Shown piece by piece: positions 43,225 to 52,530 of a stretch of DNA of 64,000 nt; position 1 is the stretch's first letter; each line of letters starts with the position of its first letter. Below the pieces are notes generated by a model. The model searched no databases and was not told where the DNA came from. It was given only the letters and a program-made list of their open reading frames with translations. Origin of the DNA: Ideonella sp. (GTDB lineage Bacteria; Pseudomonadota; Gammaproteobacteria; Burkholderiales; Burkholderiaceae_C); the NCBI GenBank assembly GCA_016721465.1, contig JADKIA010000029.1, positions 62,001-126,000 of the forward strand. The letters run 5' to 3'. The position numbers and the translations under genes were made by a program.

Positions 43225-44949
43225 ATGTCCGAGGCGCAGACGGCGGCGCGCGCGCAGCAGAGGATCGAGAAGCTCTGCGCCGCCGCGCTGCGAGCGCTGA
43301 GCGGTCAGGCCGACCTGCACTTCCGTGGCCGGCGACTGCACCGTGGCCGCACGTTGCTGCCCTTGTATGCCCCGCACCTGCACCCCAGGCTGGACGAGGA
43401 CGACTTCGGCTCGTTCCGCGGCGCGGCCGATGGCTATGCGCTGCGCTTGCGCGGCTCGGATGAAGCGCTGCACCGCCGCCTGTGCCCGGCCCAGCCGGTG
43501 GCGCGGCTGCTGTTCGAGATGCTGGAGCAGTATCGGGTCGAGTCCAACGTTGATGCGGCGCTGCCTGGCGTGCGCGCCAACCTGCGCCATCGCTTCGAAG
43601 CCTGGCTGCAGGCCTTTCACCGGTCCGGCCTCACCGACACCGAGCGCGGCATCCTGCTGTTCACGGTGGCGCAGATCGCCCGCTCGCGCGTCACCGGCGA
43701 GCCGCCGCTGGAGGCCACCGAAGACTTGATGGAGGCCACGCGCGCGGGCATCGTGCCCACCATCGGCCACGCGCTGGCCGGCCTGCGCCGCCACCGCCAC
43801 GACCAGCGCGCCTACGCGCAACATGCGCTGGTGCTGGCGCAGCAGGTGGCCGAGATGATCGCTTCGGTGGACGAGGACGGCACCGACGCGGCTGGCGCTG
43901 GCGCAGGCGACGACGAGGAGCGCGCCGCGTTCAGCCTGGTGATGGACATGCAGGCGCAGCCCGCCGACGGCGTGGCGGTGGTGCATGCCGGGCGCAGCGG
44001 GGTGCTGGAGTCGTCCGACAGCGGCTATCGCATCTTCACCACCGCCTACGACCGCGAGTTGCGCGCTGCCTCGCTGGTGCGCCCGGCGCTGTTGCAGGAG
44101 CAGCGTGCACAGCTCGACCGCCGAATTGCCATGCAAGGCGTGAACGTGTCGCGCCTGGCGCGCGACCTGAAGGCACTGCTGGCCCAACCCACGCGCGAGG
44201 GCTGGCACAGCGCTCAGGAAGAAGGCCTGATCGACGGCCGTCGCCTGGCGCAATTGATCGCCGCGCCCACCGAACGGCGCCTGTTCCGCACCGAGCGCCA
44301 CGAGCCGCAGGCCGACGCGGTGCTGGCCTTCCTGATCGACTGCTCGGGCTCGATGCGCGAGCACATCGAGTCGGTGGCCATGATCGTCGACGTGATGGCC
44401 CGCGCGCTGGAGCAGGCCGGCGTGGCCAGCGAGATCCTGGGTTTCACCACCGGTGCCTGGAACGGTGGGCGCGCGCAACGCGACTGGATCCGCGCCGGCC
44501 GTCAGGCCCACCCGGGCCGCCTGAATGAAGTCGATCACCTGATCTTCAAGGACGCTGACACCTCCTGGCGCCGCGCACGCCCCGGCATTGCCACGCTGCT
44601 GAAGGCCGACCTTTTCAAGGAGGGCATCGACGGCGAAGCGGTGGACTGGGCCTGCGACCGACTGCGGGGGCGCGGCGAAGAGCACAAGCTGCTGGTGGTG
44701 GTGTCCGATGGCTGCCCGATGGACGGTGCCACCCACCTGGCCAACGATTCAAACTACCTTGACCAGCATCTGCAAGACGTGGTGGCGCGCCACGAGCAAG
44801 CGGGTGCCGTGCAGGTGTTCGGCCTGGGTGTGGGCCTGGACCTGAGCCCGTACTACAGCCGTGCGCAGGCGCTGGAGTTGTCGGCGTTGCACGGCCAGGC
44901 GGTGTTCCGGGATCTGCTGGAGCTGCTGGCTTCGCGGCGTTGGCGTTGA
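43225..44949 (+). CDS. cobT: CobT-like VWA-domain protein
   Basis: This 574-residue partner of the CobS-like ATPase has an N-terminal CobT domain (to about 230) and an acidic linker (SVDEDGTDAAGAGAGDDEE near 215-232). From about 365 there is a von Willebrand A domain with MIDAS motif DCSGSMREH and VVVSDGCPMDGAT. In cobaltochelatase, CobST drives CobN to insert cobalt. Here there is no cobN or other cobalamin gene, and the pair sits behind an IclR regulator divergent from xsc. It may therefore be a metal-insertion or remodelling chaperone for another enzyme. Start ATG 43225 is one base after the ATPase stop. Confidence 0.85.
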   Translation: MSEAQTAARAQQRIEKLCAAALRALSGQADLHFRGRRLHRGRTLLPLYAPHLHPRLDEDDFGSFRGAADGYALRLRGSDEALHRRLCPAQPVARLLFEMLEQYRVESNVDAALPGVRANLRHRFEAWLQAFHRSGLTDTERGILLFTVAQIARSRVTGEPPLEATEDLMEATRAGIVPTIGHALAGLRRHRHDQRAYAQHALVLAQQVAEMIASVDEDGTDAAGAGAGDDEERAAFSLVMDMQAQPADGVAVVHAGRSGVLESSDSGYRIFTTAYDRELRAASLVRPALLQEQRAQLDRRIAMQGVNVSRLARDLKALLAQPTREGWHSAQEEGLIDGRRLAQLIAAPTERRLFRTERHEPQADAVLAFLIDCSGSMREHIESVAMIVDVMARALEQAGVASEILGFTTGAWNGGRAQRDWIRAGRQAHPGRLNEVDHLIFKDADTSWRRARPGIATLLKADLFKEGIDGEAVDWACDRLRGRGEEHKLLVVVSDGCPMDGATHLANDSNYLDQHLQDVVARHEQAGAVQVFGLGVGLDLSPYYSRAQALELSALHGQAVFRDLLELLASRRWR

Positions 44950-45040
44950 CAAGCCCCGAGTCGTTCCGCCGCGGTCATGAAACTGGCGGTGGAGGCCCCC
45001 GGGCTGAGGGGCAGCCGTCACTGCCAACGCGCGAATCAAC

Positions 45041-45127
45041 CCAGCCAAGCAGCCGCCGCGGAACCGGCTTTGCCGGGCCGCTGGCGACCGCGCCCTGGGG
45101 GGCAGCGCCGAAGGCGCTCCGGGGGGG
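45041..45127 (-). repeat. GC-rich interspersed hairpin repeat, copy 2
   Basis: Read on the minus strand, GGAGCGCCTTCGGCGCT, CCCCCCAGGGCGCG and GGCCCGGCAAAGCCGG occur in the same order and spacing as at 9769-9860. It fills most of the 179-base gap between cobT and the convergent nonahaem gene and touches the latter's stop codon. Confidence 0.7.
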
Positions 45128-47518
45128 TCAAGGATTCGGCCCGTTGTGGCAGGTGTAGCAGCCCACCTTGGTGCCCGCGGGGATGGACACCGTTCGTCCC
45201 TCGATGCTGTAGCTGCGCGCCACTTTCACCTGTGACAAGGGCGATCCGCGGTAGTCCGCGCCGTGGCAATAGGCGCAACTCGTGCGGCCACCCGAGGCGC
45301 TGATCATGTCGCCATGCTTGCCCACCCAGCCCTGGCCGATGCTGTGCATGCCGTGCGGCCCGCCGTTGCCGCTGACCGTGGTCGAGGTGTGGCACACCGA
45401 GCACTCGCGCACCGTGCCGGCGTAACCTTGCAGCGTGATGCTCTGGATGTTGTCGTTGGCGTGGGAGCTGGGGTATTCGGCGTGCGTGGCCCCGTGGCAG
45501 GCCTCGCACTGCATGCCGCCGTGGCCCTTGCTGAAGCGGAACAGGTTGCTGCCGGCCACCGGCACGTTGGCGTTGGTGGCAAAGCGCGTGTCGCTGGGCA
45601 CCACCAGGTTGCCGGCCGCGTCGAGCGCACTGGTCGTGCGCGTGCCGTTGTAGTGGCAGGCCTGGCAGGTGGGCTCTTGCAGCCAGCCCACGCGGGCCGG
45701 GTTGCCCACCTTGCTCATGTTGCCGTGGCAGCTCTGGCAGCCCATGGTGGCGTTGCCGTTGGCGTCCACCGCGTCGCCCATGGCGCCGCGCAGGCACTTG
45801 GTCACCGAGCCCGGATGGCAGTTGTAGCAGGCCGCGCGATTGGCACTGGCGTCGAGCGACAGCAGGTTGGCCGGGTCGATGGCCTTGCCGTGACTGCTGT
45901 GCTGCGCGCTGGTCATCGTGGAGATGCCGGCCAGGCCGGTGCCCGGCAGGGCATTCGATGCATGGCATCCGGCGCACAGCGTGGGCTTGCCGGCCAGTGC
46001 CGATGCATACAGGCCCGCGGGCATGCCCTTGGTGTTGAGTGCCGCGATGTATTTGGCGTTGCCGGCCTGCTTCTGGTCGTGCAGGCGCAGGATGTTCTTC
46101 TTCCAATCGAGTTCGGCGTTGGGGTCGTTCACCCAGCCTGCCGCAGGCCTGGCGGCCAGCAGCGCGGGGTTGGTTTCAGTGGCCGCGCGCGAGGCGTGGC
46201 AGGCCGCGCAGGTGATCTCGTCCGACACCGGCAACACGGTGATGGTGCTGGCCAGCAGCTTGCCGGTGCTGTCCTTGGCCGTGACCTTCACGGTGGGGTA
46301 GTAGTTCTTGGCCCCCGTGTCGTCGTAGGGCGTGATCGGGATGCCCGAGGCCTCGAACCAAAGGTTGGCCGCGTCCAGCGTCAGCGGCCTGGGCGTGGTC
46401 GACGGCGTGGCGTTGCCCGTGAGACCGACATTGGCCGCCGGGTTGGCGCCGTACAGCGACTGCACCCAGTTCCAGAAGTTGGTCTTGCCGGCGCTGCTGG
46501 TGTTGATCGAGCCCGCGGGGTCGGCCACGGCCTCGTAGCTGAGGGTCACCCCGCTGGTCACTGCCTTGCCCGTGCTGGCATTGACCAACTGGGCGTGCAG
46601 GTTGTTGAAGGGCGGCAGGATGGAGAACATCGAGTAGTCCTTGCCGTCCATGCAGTGCATGCCCAGGTCGTTCCAGGCCAGCAGCGAGTACTTGGCCACG
46701 CTGGTGCTGGTGGACACGGTCACCGGCACGGTGCGTGTGGTCTTGCTGTCGCGCACCGTCACCACGGCGGTGCCGGCGATCAATGCGCGCACGGTGACCA
46801 CGTTGCCCGAGAGGCTGACCGTGGCCACGCTCGTGGCGCTGGAGCTGGCGCTCAGCGCGCCCGATGCATTGCTGGCCGTGATGGCACTGCTGCTGTTGGG
46901 CGCCATCACCAGCGAGCTGGGCGACACCGTCAGCAGCACCGGAGCACTGACCGACACCGCCACGTTGGCGGTGGTGAAACCGTCCGACACCGCGACGGTG
47001 GCCGAGCCGGCGTTGTTGCCGAAGATGGTGACGACCTTGCCACTCACCCCCACCGTGGCCACGGCGGCGTTGCTGGAGGCCGACGCAATGCCCGCGGCCG
47101 CATTGACCACCGTCACCGTGGCGCTGCTGCCGGCGACGATGGACAGCGAACTGGTCGACAAGCTCATCGGCTTGGCGACCGTCACCGTCAGGGTGAGGCG
47201 GGTTCCCGTGCGGTCGCGCAAGGTGATGCCCGTCGTGCCAACCGCCTTGCCGGTGACCGTGAGCGTGGCGCCACCGTTGGACAAGGGGCCCAGCGCGGCG
47301 CTGGCCACGGCGGTGTTGTCCACGCTCACCCGCACACTGCCCTGCGCGCCGCTGATCTGCGCCGTGCGCGTGGCGTTGGTGGCCAGGTTCAACGAGGCGG
47401 GTGTGACGGCCATGGCCGCCTGGGCCTGCCCCACGCTGCCCAGCACCATCAACAGCAGCCAGGTGCCGAACAGGCGAAAGGCGCCAGGCCAGGTCCATGG
47501 GGTGGGGGTGATCGTCAT
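45128..47518 (-). CDS. Secreted nine-CXXCH cytochrome c with Ig-like repeats
   Basis: This 796-residue exported protein has a signal peptide ending near GQAQAAMA. Residues about 35-265 form three bacterial Ig-like (BIG2) repeats rich in Ser, Thr and Val. A conserved domain beginning LLAWNDLGMHCMDGKDYSMF (about 278) follows, of the kind found in multihaem proteins of metal reducers. The last 360 residues hold nine CXXCH haem motifs: CAACH, CAGCH, CYNCH, CQSCH, CQACH, CEACH, CSVCH, CAYCH, CYTCH. It is probably periplasmic or cell-surface and moves electrons, but the acceptor is unknown. Two inverted repeats lie upstream. It is not linked to a porin gene here. Confidence 0.86.
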   Translation of the reverse strand: MTITPTPWTWPGAFRLFGTWLLLMVLGSVGQAQAAMAVTPASLNLATNATRTAQISGAQGSVRVSVDNTAVASAALGPLSNGGATLTVTGKAVGTTGITLRDRTGTRLTLTVTVAKPMSLSTSSLSIVAGSSATVTVVNAAAGIASASSNAAVATVGVSGKVVTIFGNNAGSATVAVSDGFTTANVAVSVSAPVLLTVSPSSLVMAPNSSSAITASNASGALSASSSATSVATVSLSGNVVTVRALIAGTAVVTVRDSKTTRTVPVTVSTSTSVAKYSLLAWNDLGMHCMDGKDYSMFSILPPFNNLHAQLVNASTGKAVTSGVTLSYEAVADPAGSINTSSAGKTNFWNWVQSLYGANPAANVGLTGNATPSTTPRPLTLDAANLWFEASGIPITPYDDTGAKNYYPTVKVTAKDSTGKLLASTITVLPVSDEITCAACHASRAATETNPALLAARPAAGWVNDPNAELDWKKNILRLHDQKQAGNAKYIAALNTKGMPAGLYASALAGKPTLCAGCHASNALPGTGLAGISTMTSAQHSSHGKAIDPANLLSLDASANRAACYNCHPGSVTKCLRGAMGDAVDANGNATMGCQSCHGNMSKVGNPARVGWLQEPTCQACHYNGTRTTSALDAAGNLVVPSDTRFATNANVPVAGSNLFRFSKGHGGMQCEACHGATHAEYPSSHANDNIQSITLQGYAGTVRECSVCHTSTTVSGNGGPHGMHSIGQGWVGKHGDMISASGGRTSCAYCHGADYRGSPLSQVKVARSYSIEGRTVSIPAGTKVGCYTCHNGPNP

Positions 47519-47547
47519 GCGTGCTCCTCGGCGTTGTTTCGGGCTGC

Positions 47548-47569
47548 ATACCTATGCGTGTGTAGGTAT
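47548..47569. promoter_or_regulatory. Inverted repeat ATACCTA-N8-TAGGTAT before nonahaem gene
   Basis: Perfect seven-base arms (47548-47554 and 47563-47569) lie 30 bases upstream of the nonahaem start codon. The outer half-sites ATACC/GGTAT match those before the octaheme gene at 28019-28034, though with a wider spacer. Confidence 0.5.
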
Positions 47570-47580
47570 ATCGCCAAAAC

Positions 47581-47597
47581 CCACTTCGATGAAGTGG
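47581..47597. promoter_or_regulatory. Inverted repeat CCACTTC-GAT-GAAGTGG
   Basis: A perfect seven-base dyad with a three-base loop lies 63 bases upstream of the nonahaem start. It may be a second operator or a leader hairpin; it lacks a T-run, so it does not look like a terminator. Confidence 0.45.
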
Positions 47598-47705
47598 ACG
47601 CTCGAAAGAGATGTAATGAAACGGCAGCAAGCTGAACCGGGTCTGAACCCACCGGCATTTCAGGACGCGGCAGGCGGTGGTTCACGCGCCGCCGGCGCCG
47701 AACGC

Positions 47706-48098
47706 TCAGGCCGGCTCGGAAATCTCGATCAGGTTCAGGTCCGGATCGCGCACGTACACCGAGCGGATCTTGCCGGTGGCGCCGGTGCGGATCACCGGGC
47801 CTTCGACGATGGGCCAGCAAGCCGCGTTCAGTCGCGCGATCACCTCGACCAGTGGCACGCTGGCGATGAAGCACAGGTCCAGCGCACCCGGCACCGGCAG
47901 GTGGGCCTTGGGCTCGAACTCCTGGCCCTTCACATGCAGGTTGACCTTCTGATGACCGAACTGGAAGGCGCGGCGCTGCACCGGTGGAGTGCCGCCGATG
48001 AAGCTCTCCAGCCGCATGCCCAGCACGCGGGTGTAGAAATCGATGCAGGCGGCCTCGTTGGCGGTGGTGAGCACGAGGTGGTCGAGGTGGTCGATCAT
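47706..48098 (-). CDS. VOC-family (glyoxalase-like) protein
   Basis: This 130-residue single-chain VOC protein has a typical opening LDHLVLTTANEAACIDFYTRVLGM with a metal-type His. GHQKVNLHVKG has the second His, and SVYVRDPDLNLIEISE ends with the Glu. The three-ligand set suggests an active metalloenzyme such as a lyase, dioxygenase or resistance protein, but it does not identify the substrate. The start ATG 48098 overlaps the stop of the MFS gene (ATGA), so both are translated together. Confidence 0.87.
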   Translation of the reverse strand: MIDHLDHLVLTTANEAACIDFYTRVLGMRLESFIGGTPPVQRRAFQFGHQKVNLHVKGQEFEPKAHLPVPGALDLCFIASVPLVEVIARLNAACWPIVEGPVIRTGATGKIRSVYVRDPDLNLIEISEPA

Positions 48099-49324
48099 GG
48101 CGAGTCGTGGTGTTGGGGCAGCGCCTTCAGCCGCCACACGGGCGATCGTACGATGAGCATGGCCTGAACCACGAACATCACAGTGGACAAGCCCAGGCAG
48201 GCGGGCGTGCCGAAGGCCTCGCCCACTGCGCCGCCCAGCAGCGCGCCCAGTGGTCGGATGCCGGTGTTCACGGTCATGAAGATGGCCGACACCTGGCCCA
48301 GCTTGGCGCCGGGCGTGACCGTTTGCCGCAGTGTGAGTTGGGTGATGGTCCACAGGATGGGGCCGGCGCCGAAGAGAAAGAACGACGTGGCCGCCAGCGC
48401 GCCGTTGGGCCAGATGATGGTGGCCAGCATCACCGACGAGGCCAGCACCGATGTGAAGGGCCCCAGGCCCACCGCACGGCCAAAGGGCACGGCCCGCAGC
48501 ACCCTCGAGGCCAGCATCGCGCCCAGCACCATGCCGGCGCCGTAGCAGGCCAGCGTGACGCCCACCGCGCCGGCGTCCAGGCCCAGCTGCTTCATGGCCC
48601 AGGGCACATACACCGCCTGCAGCACGAACCAGGCGATGTTCCAGGCCACCGAGGTGAGCAGCACCGGGCGCAGCAATTGGTGTCGCCACACGAACAGGGC
48701 GCCATCGCGCAGGTCGTGCCACACCTCGCGCTGCGCTGCGTTGCTGCGCACGGGCTCGGGCAGGCGCAGCATCAACACGACCGCGGCCACCGACAGCACC
48801 GTGGCCAGCACGAAGGCCGAGGGCGCGCCGGCCCAGCCCACCAGCGCGCCCGCGCCGGCCGGACCACCGGCGAAGGCCGCACTGCGCGCCAGCTCGAGCC
48901 GGCCATTGGCCGCGGCCAGCGATTCGCGCGGCACCAGGGTGGGTACCATGGCGGGCGCCGCCACGCTGAAGCCCACCGTGCCGGTGGCGCCGACAAACCC
49001 CAGCAGCGCCAGGCCCCACACCGACAGCCAGCCGCCCGCCGTGGCCAGCAGCAGGCCCAACAGCGACAGCGCACGCACCGCTTCGGCCAGCACCATCAGC
49101 TTGCGACGCGACCAGCGGTCCACCAGCAGCCCGGCGGGGATGGACAGCAGCAGAAAGGGCAGGCTCTGCGCGGCCGACAGCAGGCCGATCTCACCTGGCC
49201 CGGCGCCCAGCGCCATCACCGCGACGATGGGCACCGCAGCCAGGCTCACCTGTTCGGCCGATTGCGCCGCCAGGTTGGCCCAGGCCAGGTCCTGGAAGGG
49301 CCGCGGAAGTGTGCTGATGGTCAT
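48095..49324 (-). CDS. MFS permease (enterobactin-exporter-like)
   Basis: This 409-residue transporter has about twelve membrane helices. GLLVDRWSRRKLMVLAE is the loop 2-3 motif, and GFVGATGTVGFSVAAPAMVPTLVPRESLAAANGRLELAR matches the MFS_3 group of multidrug or siderophore exporters. The start is ATG 49324; TTG 49333 would add three residues. It is cotranscribed with a VOC protein, possibly as a small resistance or detoxification pair. Confidence 0.88.
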   Translation of the reverse strand: MTISTLPRPFQDLAWANLAAQSAEQVSLAAVPIVAVMALGAGPGEIGLLSAAQSLPFLLLSIPAGLLVDRWSRRKLMVLAEAVRALSLLGLLLATAGGWLSVWGLALLGFVGATGTVGFSVAAPAMVPTLVPRESLAAANGRLELARSAAFAGGPAGAGALVGWAGAPSAFVLATVLSVAAVVLMLRLPEPVRSNAAQREVWHDLRDGALFVWRHQLLRPVLLTSVAWNIAWFVLQAVYVPWAMKQLGLDAGAVGVTLACYGAGMVLGAMLASRVLRAVPFGRAVGLGPFTSVLASSVMLATIIWPNGALAATSFFLFGAGPILWTITQLTLRQTVTPGAKLGQVSAIFMTVNTGIRPLGALLGGAVGEAFGTPACLGLSTVMFVVQAMLIVRSPVWRLKALPQHHDSP

Positions 49325-49431
49325 GGTGCGCAAAGTGGGCAGCTCATGGCCGCATCATCATCGCCTTGAGGGCTTGCGGGTCGCTGCATTCGGACCTGTG
49401 GGCGGCCGCATCGACGCTGGCCACCGGACCT

Positions 49432-52400
49432 TCAAGCGGATGGTGCCGTGGCGGGCGGGTTTTCCGGCGTGGTCACCGGCCCGCTGCCGCTGAAGCGATC
49501 CAGCGCCAGGTAGATCACCGGCGTGATGTACAAGGTCACCGCCTGCGAGAACACCAGGCCGCCGACCACCGCCAGCCCCAAGGGTTGGCGCAACTCGGCG
49601 CCGGCGCCAATGCCCAGCGCAATGGGCAGGGCCCCCATCAGCGCGGCCAGCGTGGTCATCATGATGGGGCGGAAGCGCAGCACGCAGGCCTCGCGGATGG
49701 CCTCGGCGGGGTTCATGCCGTGGTGGCGCTGCGCCTCCAGCGCGAAGTCGATCATCATGATGGCGTTCTTCTTCACGATGCCGATCAGCAGCAGGATGCC
49801 GATCATCGCGATCAGCGTCAGGTCCATGCCGAAGATCATCAGCGTGCCCAGCGCGCCCACCGCGGCCGAGGGCAACCCGGCCAGGATGGTGATGGGGTGG
49901 ATGTAGCTCTCGTACAGCACGCCCAGCAGCACATAAATGACCAACAGCGCGGCCACGATCAGCACCGTCTGGCTGCCCTGCGAGCTCTGGAACACGGCGG
50001 CGTCGCCGCCGTAGCGCGTGATGATGGACGCCGGCAGGCGGATGGCTTCGCGGGCGCGGTCGATGGCCGCCGTCGCGTCGCCCAGCGCCGTGCCCGGCGC
50101 CAGGTTGAACGAGACGGTGACCGCCTGCAGCTGCCCGACGTGGTTGATGGCCGTGGGCCCGATGCGCCGTTCCACCGTGGTGAAGGCCGTCAGAGGCACC
50201 AGGGCGCCGGTGCTGGCGCGCACGTAGATGCCGTTGAAGGCGCCTTCGTCCTGCTTGGCCTCGGGCGACACCTCCATGATCACCTGGTAGCTGTCGGTGG
50301 GCAGGTAGATGGTGGACACCTGCCGCTCGCCAAAAGCCGAGAACAGCGCCGAACGCACGGCGTCGATGGACACGCCCAGCGTGTTGGCGCGGTCGCGGTC
50401 GATCTTGAGCTGGGCCTGCAGGCCACGCAACTGCGAATCGCTGGTGACGTCGCGGAACATGGGGTCGGCACGCAGCTTCTCTTGCAGCTTGTTGGCCCAG
50501 TCGTTGATCTCGTCGGCCTTCACGCTCTGCAGGATGTACTGGTACTGCGCCTTGCTCTGCCGACCGCCGAGTTGCAGGTTCTGGATCGGGCGCATGAACA
50601 CGTTGATGCCGGCCACCTCGCGCAACTTGCGGCGCAGGCCTTCCACCACCTGCTTCATCGGCGGGCGCTCGGCGCGGGGCTTGAGCGTGAGGAACATGCG
50701 GCCGGTGTTCTGGGAACCGCCGCCACCGTTGAACGAGCTGACGGCGGCCACGTTCGGGTCGTTGCGGAACAGCGTGGCCACGCGCTCCTGCAGCTTCACC
50801 ATCTCGGGGAAGGACGTGTCCTCGGCGGCCTCGGTGCTGACCTGGATCTGGCCGATGTCCTCTTCCGGAAAGAAGCCCTTGGGAATCACGATGAACAGCC
50901 ACACCGTGGCCACCAGCGTGGCCAGCAGCACCAGCATCACCACGACGCGGTGCCGCAATGCCAGATCCAGCGAGCGCGCGTAGGCGGCCAGCATGGCGTC
51001 GAAGCCACGTTCGAACGAGCGCACCAGCATGCCCGGCGGCTTCTTGTGCGCTTCGTCGGTGAGGAAGCGGCTGGCCAGCATGGGCACCAAAGTGAGCGAC
51101 ACGAAGGCCGACACCAGGATGGCCAGGCCCACGATCACGGCGAACTCGTGGAACAACAGGCCGATCACGCCGGGCATGAAGAAGATCGGGATGAACACCG
51201 CCACCAGCGACAGCGAGATCGACAGGATGGTGAAGCCCACCTCGCGCGAGCCCAGCAGCGCGGCGCGGAAGGGCGGCACGCCTTCCTCGACGTGGCGCAT
51301 GATGTTCTCCAGCATCACGATGGCGTCGTCCACCACCAGGCCCACGGCCAGCGTCAGGCCGAGCAGCGAGATGTTGTCCAGGCTGTAGTTCAGGCCCCAC
51401 AGCAGCGCCACGGCGCCGATCAGCGACACCGGCAGCGAGAGCGTCGGGATCACCGTCGCGACGAAGCGGCGCAGGAACAGGAAGATCACCAGCACCACCA
51501 GCGCGATGGTGCCCATCAGCGTGAGGCTCACGTCGTGCAGCGCCTCGCGCACCGATTTCGAGCGGTCGTTGGTGGGCGTGAGCGTGATCGATTGCGGCAT
51601 CTGGCTGCGAAAGCCGGGCAGCGTGGCCAGCACCGCATCCACCACCTGCACGGTGTTGGCACCGGGTTGGCGCAGGATGGCCAGCGTGATGGACGGCTCG
51701 CCATTGAGCGTGGCATTGCTCTTGGTGGTCTCGATGCTGTCTTCGACCTCGGCCACGTCCTTCAGGCGCACCGGGTTGCCGCCCCGGGTGCTGACGATCA
51801 GGTCGGCAAATTCCGCCGCGTTGCGCAGCTGCTGGTTGGCCTGCAGCGTGAGCATCTGGCGCTGGCCTTCGAGCGTGCCCACGGGCGTGTTGACGTTGGC
51901 CGCGCGCAGCGCCGCGCTCAGTTCGTCCAGGCCGATGTTGCGGGCGGCCAGCGCGTCGGGTTTCACCCGCACGCGCACCGCGAAGCGCTTGGCCCCGAAG
52001 ATGTTCACCTGCGCCACGCCGGTGAGCGTGGACAGCGTGGGCGAGATCAGGTGCTCGGCGAAGTCCTGCAGATCCGACGGCGGCATCGAAGGCGAGGTCA
52101 GTGCGATGAACAGCACCGGCGCGTCCGCCGGGTTCACCTTGCGATAGGACGGCGGCGAGGTCATGTCCACCGGCAGGGCGCGCTGCGCACGCAGCAGCGC
52201 GGCCTGCACATCGAGCGCGGCGCCGTCGATGTTGCGGCGCTCGTCGAATTCCAGCGTCAGGCTGGTGCTGCCCAGCGTGCTGGACGAGCTGATCACGTTC
52301 AGGCCCGGGATGGTCTGGAACTGCTTTTCCAGCGGCAGCGCCACCGAGGTGGCCATGGTCTCCGGATTGGCGCCGGGCAGCGACGCGAACACGTTGATCA

Positions 52401-52530
52401 CCGGCGTGTCGTAGCTGGGCAGTGCGGCCACCGGAATGCTGCGGTAGGCGATCACCCCGGCCATCACGATGGCCAGGTTGAGCAGCACCGTCATCACCGG
52501 ACGGCGGATGAAGAGTTCGCTCAGGTTCAT
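49432..52530 (-). CDS. RND efflux pump inner-membrane subunit (HAE1 family)
   Basis: This 1032-residue proton-driven pump has twelve helices and two large periplasmic loops. It opens MNLSELFIRRPVMTVLLNLA, typical of the MdtB/MdtC and HAE1 group. The helix 4 region GLTLAVGLVVDDAIVMLENI carries the proton-relay Asp pair. GLVVDD and the helix 6 GSREVGFTILSISLSLVAVFIPIFFMPG segments are standard. It is translated with the adaptor by ATGA overlap. No outer-membrane channel is in the same operon; the NodT-type gene at 54.6 kb, read divergently, could serve. Confidence 0.94.
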   Translation of the reverse strand: MNLSELFIRRPVMTVLLNLAIVMAGVIAYRSIPVAALPSYDTPVINVFASLPGANPETMATSVALPLEKQFQTIPGLNVISSSSTLGSTSLTLEFDERRNIDGAALDVQAALLRAQRALPVDMTSPPSYRKVNPADAPVLFIALTSPSMPPSDLQDFAEHLISPTLSTLTGVAQVNIFGAKRFAVRVRVKPDALAARNIGLDELSAALRAANVNTPVGTLEGQRQMLTLQANQQLRNAAEFADLIVSTRGGNPVRLKDVAEVEDSIETTKSNATLNGEPSITLAILRQPGANTVQVVDAVLATLPGFRSQMPQSITLTPTNDRSKSVREALHDVSLTLMGTIALVVLVIFLFLRRFVATVIPTLSLPVSLIGAVALLWGLNYSLDNISLLGLTLAVGLVVDDAIVMLENIMRHVEEGVPPFRAALLGSREVGFTILSISLSLVAVFIPIFFMPGVIGLLFHEFAVIVGLAILVSAFVSLTLVPMLASRFLTDEAHKKPPGMLVRSFERGFDAMLAAYARSLDLALRHRVVVMLVLLATLVATVWLFIVIPKGFFPEEDIGQIQVSTEAAEDTSFPEMVKLQERVATLFRNDPNVAAVSSFNGGGGSQNTGRMFLTLKPRAERPPMKQVVEGLRRKLREVAGINVFMRPIQNLQLGGRQSKAQYQYILQSVKADEINDWANKLQEKLRADPMFRDVTSDSQLRGLQAQLKIDRDRANTLGVSIDAVRSALFSAFGERQVSTIYLPTDSYQVIMEVSPEAKQDEGAFNGIYVRASTGALVPLTAFTTVERRIGPTAINHVGQLQAVTVSFNLAPGTALGDATAAIDRAREAIRLPASIITRYGGDAAVFQSSQGSQTVLIVAALLVIYVLLGVLYESYIHPITILAGLPSAAVGALGTLMIFGMDLTLIAMIGILLLIGIVKKNAIMMIDFALEAQRHHGMNPAEAIREACVLRFRPIMMTTLAALMGALPIALGIGAGAELRQPLGLAVVGGLVFSQAVTLYITPVIYLALDRFSGSGPVTTPENPPATAPSA

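Noticed and set aside
42259..44949. Cobalamin biosynthesis locus
   Set aside because: Only CobS- and CobT-like genes are present; no cobN or other corrin genes lie in the window.
45263..47635. 790-codon open frame opposite the nonahaem cytochrome
   Set aside because: Antisense shadow of the nine-CXXCH protein; Gly/Arg/Val-rich without motifs.
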